14,298 nt of DNA from Fidelibacterota bacterium. Lineage in GTDB: Bacteria; Marinisomatota; Marinisomatia; SCGC-AAA003-L08; TMED6. This document shows, one piece after another, positions 1 through 8,394 of this stretch. The stretch is from assembly GCA_014239355.1 (NCBI GenBank), contig JAAZYZ010000069.1, positions 1 through 14,298 on the forward strand, given 5' to 3'. The notes beneath the pieces were generated by a model. The model searched no databases. It saw only the letters and a list, made by a program, of their open reading frames with translations, and was not told the origin of the DNA. Both the position numbers and the translations under genes were made by a program. Positions within the stretch are counted from its first letter, which is position 1, and each line of letters begins with the position of its first letter.

Positions 1-769
1 CTATTTTATATATAGATTCTGATTTCTTATTACTATCTTTATATTGTAAAACTTTATCAAATTCTTCTATAGCATTTATATAGTCTTTTTTTGAAAAAAA
101 TATTTGTCCAATCCAAAATTGACAATTATCAGCTAAATCTTGATCAATATTATTTTTTAATAAGAATTTAAATTTAGTAAGACTCTCATCAAAATTTCCT
201 CTCATATACATCTGATGAGCAACCTTATAATCATAATTATAATCAATTGCTTCTAACTTAGCATCTTCTTTGTAATCAATTTCAGATTTTATTTTTTTAT
301 TAATAGCATCAATTTCTTTAACACTATTTTCAATTGAACCTAGTTGATTTTCTATAATAACCATGTCTGTTACAAGCTCAAAATATAAACTATCCATAAA
401 AAAAGCTCTATCTTCTAAAATATTAACTTTATTATATAATTTAATAATATTATTTGAGAACTCAGGACCTATTAACATTGATTGCTCTATTCTAAACGAA
501 TCTATTTGAGACTCTAAAAAAAATATAATAGAATCATTAGAAGTTTTTAAACTATCAAATGAATTTTCTAAATTGAATGCTTTATTTTGTATTCTCAAAA
601 TTCGATCTTCTTGTTTTGAAATCTGAATTTGCAACTCAATTAATTTTTCAGAATCACTTAAGTTTTCATTCATTAATACTTGATTAAAATCAATACCATT
701 TTTGATTGATTTCTTTGATGGTGTACAACCTATTAAAAAAAGTAATGTTAAGAGTATTATTTTTATCAT
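1..769 (-). CDS. YbgF/CpoB-like periplasmic lipoprotein with coiled coil and TPR (3' end cut by window edge)
   Basis: An open minus-strand frame starts at ATG 769 and runs without a stop off the left edge (256 complete codons). It begins with a lipoprotein signal: a Lys at residue 3, a Leu/Ile-rich core and the lipobox LIGC, giving Cys15 as the lipidated residue. Residues 30-160 are rich in Glu, Lys, Gln, Asn and Ile in heptad-like spacing, consistent with a coiled coil. From about residue 180 a TPR-like pattern appears (YDYKVAHQMYMRGNFDES, then ADNCQFWIGQIFFSKKDY and AIEEFDKVLQY). This order is that of YbgF/CpoB, which links Tol-Pal to peptidoglycan synthesis, although E. coli CpoB is periplasmic rather than lipidated. 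Position just downstream of rodA fits an envelope role. The family call is an inference from layout and TPR character; it could be another TPR lipoprotein such as an outer-membrane assembly factor. No clear Shine-Dalgarno sequence precedes the ATG. Confidence 0.75.
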   Translation of the reverse strand, partial: MIKIILLTLLFLIGCTPSKKSIKNGIDFNQVLMNENLSDSEKLIELQIQISKQEDRILRIQNKAFNLENSFDSLKTSNDSIIFFLESQIDSFRIEQSMLIGPEFSNNIIKLYNKVNILEDRAFFMDSLYFELVTDMVIIENQLGSIENSVKEIDAINKKIKSEIDYKEDAKLEAIDYNYDYKVAHQMYMRGNFDESLTKFKFLLKNNIDQDLADNCQFWIGQIFFSKKDYINAIEEFDKVLQYKDSNKKSESIYKI

Positions 770-831
770 ATTGAGTAAAAGTATAGACCCCTAAATTTAA
801 TATTGCTTTTAATATGAAAACAACTTATAAC

Positions 832-2142
832 TTATTTATTATTTGAGGCATTATTGCATATACCTAACATTGAAAAACAAGTTAAGGTAAATGTTCCTCC
901 ATAACTTAAAAAAGGTGCAGGAATCCCTGTTATAGGAGCTAAAGCTACAGCCATACCTAACGTTATAATGATATGCGCAAATAAAATTGAAGAATACCCT
1001 ACTATTAATAATGATAGAAATAGACTGGGTAAGTATTGAGCATAAAACAACAACCAATATAACAAATTAAAATACAAGAGTATTATAATTAGGATAAATA
1101 TAAACCCAAGGGCTTCAGCTATACTGGCAATAACGAAATCTGTGTCAGCCTCAGGTAAAAATCTAAGGTTCACTTGAGTCCCTTCACCCAAACCAACTCC
1201 AAAAACACCACCAGATCCGACAGCTACCATAGATTGTTTTATATGCCACCCTCCATCATTTTCATTCAATGATGGAATAATAAAATTCTCAATTCTTCCT
1301 TTTAAATCAACTGAACGAAAAGAACTATCTTTTGTGTCATTAAGATAATCCCAACAATATGTAGACAAAAAATAAAATGATAAATTCATAACAATATAAG
1401 AACACATAAAAAATACTTTATATCTGTGTGATTCTTTATTCTTTGAAAAAAAACTAATAAAAAAAATAAAATTCAATATTAAAAATAATATTAACAAAAT
1501 ATATGAATAACCTTCATAGTTAGGATAAGCATCATATATATTTATATATAAACTAGTATACACAGTTAAGATTGGAGAAATTAAAAAGAAAATCAAAAAT
1601 GGCTTAATACCTGCCCAGTAAATCATTGGAATAAAAATAAATAAATATACTAAAGCTGCACCTAAATCTCTCTGAGTGACAAATACAATCACTGGAATAA
1701 TAAGTAATAAAATAGATCCAAATAAAAACATTATATTATTTATATACTTCTTATTTTCTGATAAAATTTTAGCCATTGAAATAACAATGATAATCTTACC
1801 TATTTCAGATGGTTGAAAACCTAAAAACCAATTTTGAGCACCCTTAGTTGCATCTGATAGAAAAGGTAGTGTAATAATAAATAGAAAAGTAAAATAAAGT
1901 AAAAACATTTTTTCATGAAAAAATCTTAGCCTTATAAATTGTATTATAATAAATAATAATATACCAATTATAATCCATAAAATTTGCTTTTGAGCTCTTG
2001 AAAACATGAATCCAAAAATTTCACTCTCAAAATTTCCTGCAGATTTTAAAATCGAAATAGAAATTAAAGATAAAAAAATAATGGAAATTAAAATAGGGAT
2101 TCTAATATAGAACTTTTGATTAAAATTAAATATTCTATTCAT
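832..2142 (-). CDS. rodA: RodA, SEDS-family peptidoglycan glycosyltransferase of the elongasome
   Basis: Polytopic inner-membrane protein of 436 residues, the usual RodA size is slightly smaller. RodA polymerises lipid II into glycan strands and works with the class B transpeptidase PBP2, whose gene lies directly upstream. Sequence evidence: about ten hydrophobic segments; the RodA/FtsW motif GSGGVFGVGLGEGTQ (309-323); FLPEADTDF (328-336), where Asp335 aligns with the catalytic aspartate of RodA; and the C-terminal LSYGGT signature near residue 414. NWFLGFQPSE (104-113) is also typical. The stretch at about 200-285 is long and polar between membrane segments and accounts for the extra length. 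The start ATG lies inside the end of pbp2 (8-base overlap), which suggests translational coupling. It is the last gene of the mre cluster; a 62-base gap follows. FtsW is the alternative, but context and the PBP2 partner favour RodA. Confidence 0.95.
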   Translation of the reverse strand: MNRIFNFNQKFYIRIPILISIIFLSLISISILKSAGNFESEIFGFMFSRAQKQILWIIIGILLFIIIQFIRLRFFHEKMFLLYFTFLFIITLPFLSDATKGAQNWFLGFQPSEIGKIIIVISMAKILSENKKYINNIMFLFGSILLLIIPVIVFVTQRDLGAALVYLFIFIPMIYWAGIKPFLIFFLISPILTVYTSLYINIYDAYPNYEGYSYILLILFLILNFIFFISFFSKNKESHRYKVFFMCSYIVMNLSFYFLSTYCWDYLNDTKDSSFRSVDLKGRIENFIIPSLNENDGGWHIKQSMVAVGSGGVFGVGLGEGTQVNLRFLPEADTDFVIASIAEALGFIFILIIILLYFNLLYWLLFYAQYLPSLFLSLLIVGYSSILFAHIIITLGMAVALAPITGIPAPFLSYGGTFTLTCFSMLGICNNASNNK

Positions 2143-3964
2143 TTGTCTGAGTTTCTAAAATATAATCAAAAATTTTCTTAGATATAACTTTTGCAATAGA
2201 TTTTGTTTTACTATCAGTATCTTCCATTAAAACAACTAAAGAAATTAAATCATTATCAGATTCCAGATATCCTCCAAACCAAGATAATAAATGAGTACTC
2301 GTACTACTACTAATTGTTTGAGCAGTACCCGTTTTTCCTCTTATAATTGCATTATTATTTTTTAACATAAAAGCAGTTCCGTTATCTGTGTTTACTACAT
2401 CATACATAGCGCTTTGGATTTCATCCCAAACATATTTACTAATCTTAGTTTTTACCACTTTTGAAGGAGCATTCAAAACTAATCTAGGCTCATAAACCTC
2501 TCCTCTCATAGCAATATAATTAATTAAGTTGATAGCTTGAATTGGAGTTATAGAGTTTGCACCTTGACCAATAGATAAATTTGGCATACTACCTCTTTTT
2601 GGCCAACTTCTTCCCTCATTAATCACCATCCAATCACTATTTGGAATTCTTCCTTTTTTCTCTGGAATTTCTAAGCCTGTTTTTTTATCAAGCCCTAACA
2701 TTTTAGCATATTTATATAAATCATTAATAATATAATTATTGTTTTCTTGGTATTTTAAAATCATATTATAAAAATAAACATTACATGACTGAACAATCGC
2801 ATCATGTAAATCTACTTTGCCATGGCCACCTTCTTTCCAACATCTGAAAATTTTAGGCTTACCTGGATTACTCTGATCTTCAAGCTCAAACTTTCCATTA
2901 CAAAAAACTTTTTCATTTAATGAGATTAATTGTTGATCCATAAACATAATTGAAGTAACTAGTTTATATAAAGAACCAGGAGGATATTTCCCTTGTGTAG
3001 CTCTATTTACTAAACGTTTTTCTTTTTTCCATTTTTCCCATACATCTGTTTTTAGCGGACCAATAAATTGTGACAAAGAATAATCAGGAGCACTAGCCAT
3101 TGCTAAGATTTCTCCATTTATAGGATTCATACATATAACAGCACCTTTATAACCTTTAATTAAATTTTCTATAAAAAGTTGAAGACTGTAATCAATTGTT
3201 AAATAAATATCTTCACCAGAAACATAAGGGATACTTTTATTCTTATCGATACCTAAATCTTTTCCAAAAGTATTAATAACATGATACTCAACCCCCTTTT
3301 TACCTCTTAATTTTTGTTCATATACTTTTTCAATACCACTAATACCTATTATATCATTAATACTATAATAACTTTCTTTATTTACTGAATCCTTCTGAAC
3401 TGGCCTAAGATAACCCAATACATGTGAGATACTTGGCGAATCTTCATAGAATCGTGATGGATTACTTGAAAAAATCAACCCTGGAAAATCATTTTTATAT
3501 TCACTCAATAAAGCTTTAGTCTTAAAATCAATAAAATTAATGATATTTATAGGCTGATATCTTCTAACATTACTTCGTTGATTTCTTTTTACAATTTCTG
3601 AAAAATCATCTTTTTTTATTAAAATTTTAGATCTTTTTTCTGCCAAATTAATAATCTTATAAAATAAATTAATATTAAAAATCTCATCATAATGTTTTGG
3701 ATATATTTTAATTGAAAATGAACGTCTATTTGCAACAATTACTTCACCATTTCTATCATATATAATACCTCTTGGTGGAATTGATTTAATCTTTGTAAAA
3801 TGATTTTTTGAGGCTGACTCAATAAATTGATTTTTTATGATAACTTGAATATAAAAATATCTTAAAATAATAATTAAAAAAATAAAGAAAATTACATTAG
3901 TTATATTCTTCCTTTTATTTGAATTTGTAGTTTTATGATTTTTCATTTTTATTAAATCTTTCAT
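2135..3964 (-). CDS. mrdA: Penicillin-binding protein 2, class B peptidoglycan transpeptidase
   Basis: Bitopic membrane protein of 609 residues that cross-links peptidoglycan during lateral wall growth as partner of RodA. A basic cytoplasmic tail is followed by one membrane helix (about 21-43). The dimerisation/pedestal region holds PPRGIIYDRNG (63-73), a hallmark of class B PBPs. The transpeptidase domain shows all three active-site motifs: SxxK as S331-LY-K334 (PPGSLYK), SxN as S393-C-N395, and KTGT at 544-547. Domain order and length are normal. The start is uncertain. The first ATG (3964) lacks any purine-rich leader, while Met7 (ATG at 3946) has a weak GAAAG upstream and would cut the overlap with mreD from 32 to 14 bases. 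Identity as PBP2 rather than PBP3/FtsI rests on the neighbours mreD and rodA. It is a beta-lactam target family. Confidence 0.95.
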   Translation of the reverse strand: MKDLIKMKNHKTTNSNKRKNITNVIFFIFLIIILRYFYIQVIIKNQFIESASKNHFTKIKSIPPRGIIYDRNGEVIVANRRSFSIKIYPKHYDEIFNINLFYKIINLAEKRSKILIKKDDFSEIVKRNQRSNVRRYQPINIINFIDFKTKALLSEYKNDFPGLIFSSNPSRFYEDSPSISHVLGYLRPVQKDSVNKESYYSINDIIGISGIEKVYEQKLRGKKGVEYHVINTFGKDLGIDKNKSIPYVSGEDIYLTIDYSLQLFIENLIKGYKGAVICMNPINGEILAMASAPDYSLSQFIGPLKTDVWEKWKKEKRLVNRATQGKYPPGSLYKLVTSIMFMDQQLISLNEKVFCNGKFELEDQSNPGKPKIFRCWKEGGHGKVDLHDAIVQSCNVYFYNMILKYQENNNYIINDLYKYAKMLGLDKKTGLEIPEKKGRIPNSDWMVINEGRSWPKRGSMPNLSIGQGANSITPIQAINLINYIAMRGEVYEPRLVLNAPSKVVKTKISKYVWDEIQSAMYDVVNTDNGTAFMLKNNNAIIRGKTGTAQTISSSTSTHLLSWFGGYLESDNDLISLVVLMEDTDSKTKSIAKVISKKIFDYILETQTNE

Positions 3965-4382
3965 TAAAAATTAAATAAAATGAAATTAAAGCAAAAATTG
4001 TAACTATAGATTGAATTAATGAAAATTTTAAATAAAACAAATATGATTCAGAATATTTTAAAAAATAATTAATAAAGAAATAAATAAACATTAAAACTAA
4101 AACAGCTATATACTTAGTAGTCTTATTTTGATATACTTGAATTTTAATTAATCCATATGCAAAAATAAGAGATATAAATGTTATAAATCCTAAATAATTA
4201 GATTGAGTTAAAATATCCTTTAATAAACCAATAATAAAACCTAAAAATAAAATCTTTGAATCATTTAAATAGAAAGAACTTATTATTATAATAATTAATA
4301 AAAAATCTGGAGATATATTAATAGAGTTATAATCTAGTGATGGAAAATAAAAATGTAATATTAATAATAAAAAAAATATCAT
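3933..4382 (-). CDS. mreD: MreD, rod shape-determining membrane protein
   Basis: Small, very hydrophobic protein of 149 residues with about five predicted membrane helices, matching the size and topology of MreD, an inner-membrane component of the Rod complex that connects MreC to the other elongation proteins. Sequence is poorly conserved in this family, so the call leans on position between mreC and pbp2. A supportive motif is GFIIGLLKDILTQSNYLGF (48-66), which resembles the conserved G-x3-G-hh-x-D segment of MreD proteins. The start codon is fixed by a four-base ATGA overlap with the mreC stop (4379-4382). The 3' end overlaps the beginning of pbp2. Nothing appears missing. Confidence 0.88.
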   Translation of the reverse strand: MIFFLLLILHFYFPSLDYNSINISPDFLLIIIIISSFYLNDSKILFLGFIIGLLKDILTQSNYLGFITFISLIFAYGLIKIQVYQNKTTKYIAVLVLMFIYFFINYFLKYSESYLFYLKFSLIQSIVTIFALISFYLIFNERFNKNEKS

Positions 4383-5170
4383 TGACTAACAATAAATACA
4401 TTATTTAAAGAATTTAAATTAGCTAAAATTTCAACCTTAATATACAATTCATGCTCATATTTTCTATTTTGAATATCAATTATTTTAGCTACAGGAATAT
4501 TCTCCGGATATATATTAGAGCTTTGACTAGTATAAAAAATATCTCCTATATTTAATAAATTCTCATTACGTTTTGAAATAGATTCAACTATACCTAACTT
4601 TCCACTTTTATATGAAAATTGACCATCAACATTTTTATCTGTTTTTACATAAACATGGAAACTTTTATCAGATATTTTATGAACTTCAGTACTCGTTTCT
4701 GTTACAACCCATGTTTTTCCAACTAAATTTCCATCATAATTAATTACAGCTTTATATTCGTCTGTAACTCCGTTTCTGGAACCAATATTTACATTAAAAA
4801 TATGTGTAGATTTTGATAATGAATGATTTAGAACTTTTGCTGGAATAAATTTATAGTTTGGGATTAATTTATTTAATTTTTTATCATAATCACGATGATT
4901 ATTAATAGTTCTTATTCGTTGTTTTAGATTTAAATTCTCTTCACTTATCTTCTTTATTTCTAAAATTAAAGAATCATTCTGAGACTCTATAAAAGATAAA
5001 TTATTAAAAGTTTTTTTAGGAGAAAAAATTACAGAAAAAAAGTTTGAAAAATGAACTTTGAAATATTGAAACTGATTTATGTTTTTACTAAAAAATAATA
5101 TTATTAACAAAAAAGAATAGACTATAAACATTATAGTACTTTTACCTATAGATTTTTTCTTTCTTTTCAT
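4379..5170 (-). CDS. mreC: MreC, rod shape-determining periplasmic scaffold
   Basis: MreC is anchored in the inner membrane and forms a periplasmic scaffold that activates PBP2-RodA. The 263-residue product has a basic N-terminus (KRKKK), one membrane helix (about 12-28), a coiled-coil stretch (about 60-95, rich in Glu/Lys/Leu/Ile) that mediates dimerisation in the family, and a C-terminal double beta-barrel region. Conserved pieces are NVNIGSRNGV (126-135), DGNLVGKTW (146-154), VHKISD (163-168) and GDIFYTSQ (209-216). The length is typical. It starts 9 bases after the mreB stop with no obvious Shine-Dalgarno sequence, and its stop overlaps mreD by four bases. Context on both sides leaves little doubt. 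Confidence 0.95.
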   Translation of the reverse strand: MKRKKKSIGKSTIMFIVYSFLLIILFFSKNINQFQYFKVHFSNFFSVIFSPKKTFNNLSFIESQNDSLILEIKKISEENLNLKQRIRTINNHRDYDKKLNKLIPNYKFIPAKVLNHSLSKSTHIFNVNIGSRNGVTDEYKAVINYDGNLVGKTWVVTETSTEVHKISDKSFHVYVKTDKNVDGQFSYKSGKLGIVESISKRNENLLNIGDIFYTSQSSNIYPENIPVAKIIDIQNRKYEHELYIKVEILANLNSLNNVFIVSQ

Positions 5171-5179
5171 TAATTGTAA

Positions 5180-6226
5180 CTATACCATAATTAAAATTTT
5201 ATCATTTACATATTTTTTAATATCACTAATAACAACACCTGTTCCCTTAACAATAGCTAATAAGGGATCCTCTGATATAAATACAGGTAGATTAGTACGA
5301 TTTCTAATATATATATCTAAACCATCCAATAATGCTCCACCACCTGTTAAAATTATACCATTTTCTTTAATATCAACAGCATGTTCTGCAGGTGTTTGAT
5401 CTAATGCTTGTCTTATTGCATCTGATATTTGTGATACTGAGCTACTTAGAGCTTTAGTTATTTCATCTTTAGAAATAGTAATTGTTTTAGGAATACCATC
5501 CATAACACTTTTACCAGTTACTTCAATATTAATTCTATCTTGAGATCTATCTATTATAGCAGATCCAGCTTCTTCCTTTATTTGTTCGGCCATCTTTATT
5601 CCAATTTGAAGCTGATGATTATCATGAAGCCAATCTTTAATTGAAATTGTTTGTTTATCTCCTGCCATTCTAATAGCTTTTAAAGATACCACTCCATTTA
5701 AAGCAATTACAGCTATTTCTGTTGTTCCACCGCCAATATCTACAATCATATGGCCTGTAGAGGAAGATACATCAATACCTAGCCCGATAGCTGCAGCCAT
5801 AGGCTCAGTGATAAGATATACTTCTTTTGCACCCGCATTTTCAGCGGCTTCCTTTACTGCTCTTTGCTCAAGTGAAGAACAACTTGAAGGAATACAAATA
5901 ACTATTCTAGGTCTGCTAAAACTACCAATATTAATTTTTTTTATAAAAGTTTGCAGCATTTCAGTAGCTAAATCAAGATCAGAAATAACCCCATCCTTAA
6001 GAGGTCTCTCTACAATTATACCACTAGGATTTCTTCCAAGCATTTTTTTTGCTTCAAGTCCAACAGCCATAACCGTATCATTTACTGTATCTTTTGCAAT
6101 TACTGAAGGCTCATTAAGTACAATACCCTCATTTTTAATCCAAATTAAAGTATTTGCTGTTCCTAAATCGATTGCAATATCTGAACCTTTTAAAAAAGAG
6201 AAATTTGTAAATAAAGATGAAAACAT
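5180..6226 (-). CDS. mreB: MreB, actin-like rod shape-determining protein
   Basis: Cytoplasmic actin homologue that forms membrane-bound filaments and orients the elongation machinery. The product is 348 residues, normal for MreB. Nucleotide-binding motifs are intact: phosphate-1 DLGTANT (20-26), phosphate-2 DIGGGTTE (163-170) and the adenosine motif TGGGALLDGL (294-303). An amphipathic, hydrophobic N-terminus (MFSSLFTNFSFL) could serve as the membrane anchor seen in Gram-negative MreB. The segment at about 186-213 (MAGDKQTISIKDWL and IGIKMAEQIK) departs from the more usual GGDxxDxAI...IGxxTAExIK pattern, but no frame break is seen. A good ribosome binding site (AAGGAA, 5 bases from the ATG) marks the start. 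The gene follows purH after 19 bases and leads mreC, mreD, pbp2 and rodA. Confidence 0.97.
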   Translation of the reverse strand: MFSSLFTNFSFLKGSDIAIDLGTANTLIWIKNEGIVLNEPSVIAKDTVNDTVMAVGLEAKKMLGRNPSGIIVERPLKDGVISDLDLATEMLQTFIKKINIGSFSRPRIVICIPSSCSSLEQRAVKEAAENAGAKEVYLITEPMAAAIGLGIDVSSSTGHMIVDIGGGTTEIAVIALNGVVSLKAIRMAGDKQTISIKDWLHDNHQLQIGIKMAEQIKEEAGSAIIDRSQDRINIEVTGKSVMDGIPKTITISKDEITKALSSSVSQISDAIRQALDQTPAEHAVDIKENGIILTGGGALLDGLDIYIRNRTNLPVFISEDPLLAIVKGTGVVISDIKKYVNDKILIMV

Positions 6227-6231
6227 AATGA

Positions 6232-6237
6232 TTCCTT
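6232..6237 (-). promoter_or_regulatory. Ribosome binding site of mreB
   Basis: AAGGAA on the minus strand, 5 bases before the mreB ATG, in the 19-base purH-mreB gap. It is one of the clearer Shine-Dalgarno sites in a cluster where many genes lack one, consistent with strong independent initiation of the abundant MreB. Confidence 0.75.
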
Positions 6238-6245
6238 AATTAATC

Positions 6246-7766
6246 TTAATGAAAAAATAACCGTTCACCAGTAAAAATCATAGATACTTTTAATTTATCT
6301 GCCATTTTTATTATTTCTTTGTCTTTAATTGAACCCCCAGGCTGAATAAAATGTTTTATTCCATGTTCACTTGCTAATTCTATACTATCTGAAAATGGAA
6401 AAAAAGCATCTGAGGCTAATACTGCATTTTTCAAGTCAAACCCATTTTCAATACTTTTTTGTATAGCTATTTTTACAGAATCAACTCTTGACATTTGACC
6501 AGCACCAACTCCTATAATTTGCTTATCATTAGCAATTACAATAGCATTTGATTTAACATATTTAACAATTTTCCACCCTAGTTTTAAAGCATCCATATCT
6601 AGGTTTGAAGGTTGAATTTTAGTAACCATTTTCCATTCTTCTGAATACTTATTTGATAAAGTTTGAGATAAAATTCCTCCCATAACTGATCTAACAGAAA
6701 TATTAGAAAAATTATAATTCTTATTATAAATGATTACTCTAAGATTCTTTTTCATTTTTAATATTTCAAGTGCATCATTATCAATATCAGGACAAACAAT
6801 ACATTCTAAAAATGGTTCAATTAATTTTCTAGCTATTTTTGAATCTATTTTTCTATTAAAACCTACAATACCACCAAAATAACTAACTGGATCACAAGAT
6901 ACAGCACTTTCAAAACAATCTAGGAGATTGTTAGCTACAGAAAAACCACAAGGATTTGAATGCTTAATAATACAACAGCATTTTTCTTTAAAATCCTTAA
7001 CTATACGAATTGCAGTTTCAATATCAAAAAAATTATTATAAGACAATTTCTTACCTGATAATTGCCTAAAACTTGAAGTTGTTTTATCTGTATAAAAAGA
7101 TGCCATTTGATGAGGGTTTTCACCATACCTTAAATCAAAATCTTTACTTAAATTAATATTTAGTGAGTCAGATAGCTTATCAACATTATCCTTTGAAAAT
7201 TCATTAAAAATAATTGAATCATACTTTGATGTTTCTAAAAAAACATTTTTTGCATATTCTTTTCTTTTGTTAATGCTAATATCACCTTTACTTTTAGAAA
7301 ATTCAATCATAAAATCCTCATACATACTAGGACTTGAAAGAGTAACTACTGACTTATAATTTTTTGCAGCTGCTCTAAGCATAGAAGGACCACCTACATC
7401 AATATATTCAATTAATTTATTTAAAGTCATATTTTTCTTTGAAGCCATTTCTTCAAATGGATATAAATTAACTACAACCAAATCAATATTAGAGGAATTA
7501 ATAGATTTTAAATCTTCTAAATGCTTTGAATTACTTCTATCAGCTAATAATCCACCAAATATTTTAGGATGTAGTGTTTTTACTCTTCCATCCATAATTT
7601 CATTAAAATTAGTAAACTCAGAAATGGATGTTACCTTAATGTTATTATTTAATAAAATTTTCTTAGTACCTCCAGTTGATATAATCTCAAATTGGTGGCT
7701 TACTAAAAATTTTGCCAATTCCACTACATTATCTTTATTCCATACACTTATTAATGCTTTTTTCAA
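6246..7766 (-). CDS. purH: Bifunctional AICAR transformylase / IMP cyclohydrolase PurH
   Basis: Catalyses the last two steps of de novo purine synthesis, formylating AICAR with 10-formyl-tetrahydrofolate and closing the ring to IMP, in the cytoplasm. The 506-residue product is of normal length. The N-terminal MGS-like cyclohydrolase domain (about 1-130) shows STGGT (30-34), KTLHP (63-67) and GGPSMLRAAAKN (125-136). The transformylase part has RYGENPHQ (213-220), the catalytic Lys-His in KHSNPCG (268-274) and the C-terminal FFPFSDSIELA. The start is TTG: the AAAGGG motif is 7 bases upstream and MKKALISVWNK aligns with family N-termini. It lies just after purN and just before mreB, an arrangement known from Bacteroidota-type genomes, which couples purine synthesis to wall growth genes. 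Confidence 0.96.
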   Translation of the reverse strand: MKKALISVWNKDNVVELAKFLVSHQFEIISTGGTKKILLNNNIKVTSISEFTNFNEIMDGRVKTLHPKIFGGLLADRSNSKHLEDLKSINSSNIDLVVVNLYPFEEMASKKNMTLNKLIEYIDVGGPSMLRAAAKNYKSVVTLSSPSMYEDFMIEFSKSKGDISINKRKEYAKNVFLETSKYDSIIFNEFSKDNVDKLSDSLNINLSKDFDLRYGENPHQMASFYTDKTTSSFRQLSGKKLSYNNFFDIETAIRIVKDFKEKCCCIIKHSNPCGFSVANNLLDCFESAVSCDPVSYFGGIVGFNRKIDSKIARKLIEPFLECIVCPDIDNDALEILKMKKNLRVIIYNKNYNFSNISVRSVMGGILSQTLSNKYSEEWKMVTKIQPSNLDMDALKLGWKIVKYVKSNAIVIANDKQIIGVGAGQMSRVDSVKIAIQKSIENGFDLKNAVLASDAFFPFSDSIELASEHGIKHFIQPGGSIKDKEIIKMADKLKVSMIFTGERLFFH

Positions 7767-7770
7767 TTGA

Positions 7771-8394
7771 TTACCCTTTAATTAATGGTTTATTATTATT
7801 CCAGTATATCTGATTATTACAAAACAATACTAATGCTTCAAAATAAATTTTATGTTCAATCTTTAAAACTTTTTGAGCAATTTGTTCGGGAGTATCATTT
7901 ATTTCTAATTTAATTTTTTCCTGAATTAAAATTGGGCCTGAATCATAGTTTTCATCAATGAAATGTACAGTTGCGCCAGACTCTTTATCCTTATTTTTAA
8001 AAACCTGTTCATGAACTTTTACCCCATAAAAACCCTTTCCACCATATAACGGTAATAAAGAAGGATGAATATTCATGATTTTATTTTTAAATCTATCAAC
8101 AAATCCTTTAGATATTTTTTTCATATATCCAGCAAGTAAGATTAAATCTAAATTGTAAAATTCTAATTTTTGAATAAGATAAATTTGTTCATTATCATCA
8201 GGAAATCTATTTGAATTATATATAAACACATCAATCTTATTACTACTTGCAAATTTTACAGCACCACAATTAGGATTGTTAGAAACTAATAAACAAACTT
8301 TAGCTAACAAATGGCTTGATTGTATTTTTTGTATTATATTTATAAAATTTGAACCTGTCCCTGAAGCAAATACAATAATCTTCTTTTTCATCAT
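7771..8394 (-). CDS. purN: Phosphoribosylglycinamide formyltransferase (GART) PurN
   Basis: Transfers a formyl group from 10-formyl-tetrahydrofolate to GAR, the third step of purine synthesis. The 207-residue product matches the family length. The phosphate-binding loop ASGTGSNF is at 10-17. The catalytic triad of the family is present as Asn108 and His110 in MNIHPSLLP (107-115) and Asp151 in DSGPI (151-155). The GATVHF motif (140-145) is also conserved. The gene overlaps the end of the deoxynucleoside kinase by four bases (ATGA, 8391-8394). A second ATG follows the first directly (MMKKK), so initiation could be at either. Only four bases separate its stop from the purH start, so purN and purH are probably co-translated. 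No truncation or missing residue is seen. Confidence 0.96.
   Translation of the reverse strand: MMKKKIIVFASGTGSNFINIIQKIQSSHLLAKVCLLVSNNPNCGAVKFASSNKIDVFIYNSNRFPDDNEQIYLIQKLEFYNLDLILLAGYMKKISKGFVDRFKNKIMNIHPSLLPLYGGKGFYGVKVHEQVFKNKDKESGATVHFIDENYDSGPILIQEKIKLEINDTPEQIAQKVLKIEHKIYFEALVLFCNNQIYWNNNKPLIKG
7774..7779 (-). promoter_or_regulatory. Ribosome binding site that supports the TTG start of purH
   Basis: AAAGGG on the minus strand, 7 bases upstream of the TTG at 7766-7764. It is made from the last codons of purN. The nearest in-frame ATG is well inside the conserved domain, so this site decides the start. Confidence 0.7.

Noticed and set aside
780..785. TATACT on the minus strand in the gap before the lipoprotein gene, as a possible -10 box
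   Set aside because: No -35-like hexamer lies 16-18 bases upstream, and the implied leader would be about four bases. Matches of this kind are common in AT-rich DNA.
851..1057. 68-codon minus-strand frame inside rodA
   Set aside because: It is an out-of-frame reading of the rodA 3' end, which carries clear SEDS motifs in the main frame.
5808..6239. Plus-strand 143-codon open frame opposite mreB
   Set aside because: It is a shadow of the strongly conserved mreB coding sequence and shows no domain or plausible start site.
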